Shown one piece after another: positions 61,839 to 64,000 of a stretch of 64,000 nt of DNA. The translations under genes and the position numbers were made by a program. Position 1 is the stretch's first letter. Each line of letters starts with the position of its first letter. Origin of the DNA: Pseudovibrio sp. Ad37 (GTDB lineage Bacteria > Pseudomonadota > Alphaproteobacteria > Rhizobiales > Stappiaceae); NCBI RefSeq assembly GCF_001623075.1, contig NZ_LMCF01000022.1, forward strand, positions 1-64,000, written 5' to 3'. Under the pieces are notes generated by a model that was not told the origin of the DNA, did no database searches, and saw only the letters and a program-made list of their open reading frames with translations.

Positions 61839-62845
61839 CAGTGATACCCTTCCGTTGATTTGATCTTGCCACGGAACACGTAGTACGCGTAGGCCGTATA
61901 GGCGAGGATCATCGGGATGAGGATGACCGCTCCCACAAGCAGGAATTTCAGACTGCTGTCAGGCGCTGCTGCTTCCCAGAGGGTGTAAACATTTGGCACC
62001 ACATACGGGAAGATGTTGATCCCAAGTCCCACATAGGTCAGCAGGAAGATCACCAGTGATGCGAGGAACGGTGTGTAATCCGCATCGTTCATCAAAGCTC
62101 GCCACAGCACCAGCGTGGTGACTGCCACAAGAAGTGGAACCGGGAATGTGTAAAGCAGATACGGGAAGCTGAACCACTTCTCCATAATGCTCTCATTGAT
62201 GAACGGCATCCACATACTGACCAGCAGAAGGAAGCCAATCAGGATAAGAGCGGCGTACTTTGAGACGCGGCGGAAATGCGCTTGTGGCACGCCTTCCAGC
62301 TTCATCACGAGCCATGTGGCCCCCAGCAGGGCATAGCCGGCGATTACGGCAAAACCGGTCATGACAGAAAATGGCGTCAGCCAATCCCACCAGCCGCCGG
62401 CATAAGTGCGGTCAACCACATCAATGCCTTGCACAAGCGTGCCAAGCACCAGTCCCTGACAGAACGCTGCAACGATAGACCCCGCAAAGAAGGATATATC
62501 CCAGAAAGGCCTGCGCTCAACAGATGACTTGAAGCGGAACTCAAAGGCGACACCTCTGAAGATCAGCCCGATCAACATGCCAATAATCGGTGCGTAGACC
62601 GCAGGCATGATGACCGAATAGGCCAGTGGGAACACGGCAAACAACCCACCGCCACCAAGGACGAGCCAGGTTTCATTCCCATCCCAGACAGGTGCAACAC
62701 TGTTCATCATCAATGTGCGTTCATCAGCATCTTTGGTGGTCGGGTACAAGATCCCGATGCCAAGATCAAAGCCATCCAAAATCACATAGGCGAAGATCGC
62801 GACTGCAATCAGAAAACCCCAAATGAGCGGATAATCAAGAATCAT
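61838..62845 (-). CDS. cydB: Cytochrome bd-type (CioB) quinol oxidase subunit II
   Basis: A 335-residue membrane protein with about eight to nine helices. FAYVILDGFDLGIGILYP and SVAPVWDGNETWLVLGGGGLFAVFP are the hallmark CydB motifs, with FRGVAFEFRFK following. ATG 62845 begins at MILDYPLIWGF; the longer open frame is just overlap with cioA. It forms the oxidase with CioA upstream and the DUF2474 protein downstream. Confidence 0.93.
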   Translation of the reverse strand: MILDYPLIWGFLIAVAIFAYVILDGFDLGIGILYPTTKDADERTLMMNSVAPVWDGNETWLVLGGGGLFAVFPLAYSVIMPAVYAPIIGMLIGLIFRGVAFEFRFKSSVERRPFWDISFFAGSIVAAFCQGLVLGTLVQGIDVVDRTYAGGWWDWLTPFSVMTGFAVIAGYALLGATWLVMKLEGVPQAHFRRVSKYAALILIGFLLLVSMWMPFINESIMEKWFSFPYLLYTFPVPLLVAVTTLVLWRALMNDADYTPFLASLVIFLLTYVGLGINIFPYVVPNVYTLWEAAAPDSSLKFLLVGAVILIPMILAYTAYAYYVFRGKIKSTEGYH

Positions 62846-64000
62846 GGGAACGATCTCCCTCATGTGGTTGCAGGGCCTGTGCAGGAGTGATGCCAGCGGT
62901 TCTGACAGGTACGCCTTCCTCAACGCCCTGGCTTGCATCCGGAGATTTAGCCATGGACCGGAAGATGTAGAAGATACCAACGCCAAAGACGATACAGTAC
63001 ACTGCTACAAAGATGACCAGAGACGCCCAGACAGCTGGTGCTTCAACCGGGGATACGGATTCCGACGTCCTGAGCAGCCCGTACACTGTGTAAGGTTGGC
63101 GGCCAACTTCCGTTGTTGTCCAACCAGCTATGACAGCGACGAAACCAGCAGGCCCCATAACGATGGAAGCTCGCTGAAGCCATTCACTCTCATAAAGCCG
63201 GCCACGGATCCGAGACCATAGGCCCCATACGCCAACCAGCAACATCAAGACACCAATACCAACCATGATGCGGAAAGACACAAACACGATCGCTGCCGGT
63301 GGCCAGTCTTCCCGTGGAAACTCATTCAAACCAGGGACAACACCATCGAGGCTGTGGGTCAGAATAATGCTGGAGAGATAAGGGACTTCAATCTTGTACT
63401 TTGTTTCTCCAGCTTCCGTATCCGGCCATCCAAAGAGGATGAGCGGGGCAGGGCCCTGAGAATCAAAGTGACCCTCCATAGCTGCAATCTTGGCAGGCTG
63501 ATGCTCCAGAGTGTTGAGGCCGTGATAGTCCCCGGCAAGCATCTGGATTGGCGTGACAACAATCATCATCCACATGGCCATGGAGAACATCACCTGCGCC
63601 GCCGCATTAAAGCGGTTCTTCAGCAGATGATAGGCACCCACGGCACCAACCACGAAGGCGGTGGTCAGGTAAGCTGCCAGCACCATATGCACGAGCCGAT
63701 AGGGGAAGGAGGGGTTGAAGATTATCTCCCACCAATCGGCGGGCACAAACTGGCCCACGTCATTCATGGCGTAGCCTGCTGGTGTCTGCATCCAGCTGTT
63801 GACGGAAAGAATCCAGAAAGCGGAAAGGGCGGTGCCAATGGCAACAACCACAGTGGCAAAGAAGTGCAGCTTCTTGCCCACGCGGTTCATACCAAACAAC
63901 ATGATACCGAGGAAACCAGCTTCCAGGAAGAAGGCAGTGAGCACCTCATACCCCATGAGCGGCCCAATGACCGATCCGGTTTTGTCTGCAAAGGCAGACC
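62835..64000 (-). CDS. cydA: Cytochrome bd-type (CioA) quinol oxidase subunit I, N-terminus beyond window
   Basis: The frame is open to the right edge (388 residues visible) and reads FADKTGSVIGPLMGYEVLTAFFLEAGFLG, a CydA signature. The haem-ligand regions are present, as is GRQPYTVYGLLRT. The loop between IAAMEGHFDSQGP and VVPGLNEFP is short, as in cyanide-insensitive (Cio, qOR) bd oxidases. It reduces oxygen using quinol without pumping protons. In a sulfide- or thiosulfate-oxidising cell a sulfide-tolerant bd oxidase is useful. The true start lies outside the window. Confidence 0.92.
   Translation of the reverse strand, partial: SAFADKTGSVIGPLMGYEVLTAFFLEAGFLGIMLFGMNRVGKKLHFFATVVVAIGTALSAFWILSVNSWMQTPAGYAMNDVGQFVPADWWEIIFNPSFPYRLVHMVLAAYLTTAFVVGAVGAYHLLKNRFNAAAQVMFSMAMWMMIVVTPIQMLAGDYHGLNTLEHQPAKIAAMEGHFDSQGPAPLILFGWPDTEAGETKYKIEVPYLSSIILTHSLDGVVPGLNEFPREDWPPAAIVFVSFRIMVGIGVLMLLVGVWGLWSRIRGRLYESEWLQRASIVMGPAGFVAVIAGWTTTEVGRQPYTVYGLLRTSESVSPVEAPAVWASLVIFVAVYCIVFGVGIFYIFRSMAKSPDASQGVEEGVPVRTAGITPAQALQPHEGDRSHDS

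Noticed and set aside
1-64000. CRISPR array, prophage or integrase-flanked island
   Set aside because: No spaced direct repeats, phage structural genes or tRNA-integrase junction were seen; the only mobile element is the IS21 end.

Overview
The window looks like a marine alphaproteobacterium. The gene set (full Sox thiosulfate oxidation with SoxCD, CioAB-type bd oxidase, amino-sugar uptake operon, type III secretion effector-like genes) and moderate GC with GC-rich third positions fit the Stappiaceae, most likely a Pseudovibrio-like host-associated bacterium. This assignment rests on gene content only; no 16S rRNA or other marker gene is present.

Layout. (1) 1-1356: end of an IS21-family element running off the left edge. 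(2) 1942-14529: a complete sulfur oxidation island. soxVWXYZABCDEF lies on the minus strand, and soxS, a GlcG-like haem-binding protein, soxR and soxT lie on the plus strand, divergent from soxV. SoxXA, YZ, B and CD form the periplasmic thiosulfate cycle, SoxEF is a flavocytochrome c, SoxV/W/S supply reductant, SoxT is a sulfur-compound transporter and SoxR a dithiol ArsR repressor. (3) 14867-23856: NAD salvage (pncA-pncB), an operon of an alkyl-DHAP synthase-like flavoprotein, a GlpD-type dehydrogenase and an FGGY kinase, then malonyl-CoA decarboxylase and a double cupin. (4) 24016-27855: sterol desaturase-like membrane protein, XapX microprotein, FMN reductase, a possible structured RNA and a LysE exporter. 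(5) 27991-29649: a frame-disrupted candidate type III effector followed by a CesT-like chaperone. (6) 31048-45544: an amino-sugar catabolic locus with GH20 hexosaminidase, GntR regulator, sugar ABC transporter, oxidoreductase, two different SIS deaminases (NagB-II-like and AgaS), ROK kinase, GatZ and NagA. The set could take both GlcNAc and GalNAc to fructose-6-phosphate. (7) 45569-49095: type I secretion ABC/HlyD pair without a substrate gene. (8) 49580-53768: LysR regulator, epimerase, glutamine amidotransferase and PuuB-like oxidase. (9) 53777-54760: a second effector-like gene, with a C80-type (MARTX CPD-like) cysteine protease signature, interrupted by an in-frame TAA. (10) 54953-61247: SDR plus flavin monooxygenase with a divergent AraC regulator, panB, a membrane-anchored cysteine hydrolase and a CpdA-like phosphodiesterase. 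(11) 61560-64000: a candidate small RNA, a DUF2474 microprotein and cioB/cioA, the latter cut by the right edge.

The most unusual content is the two interrupted effector-like genes, the dual GlcNAc/GalNAc locus, the AGPS-GlpD-FGGY operon, a family of dispersed palindromes (three clear and two degenerate copies), the hairpins inside the sox operon, and two unassigned structured RNA candidates (26997-27122 and 61560-61695).
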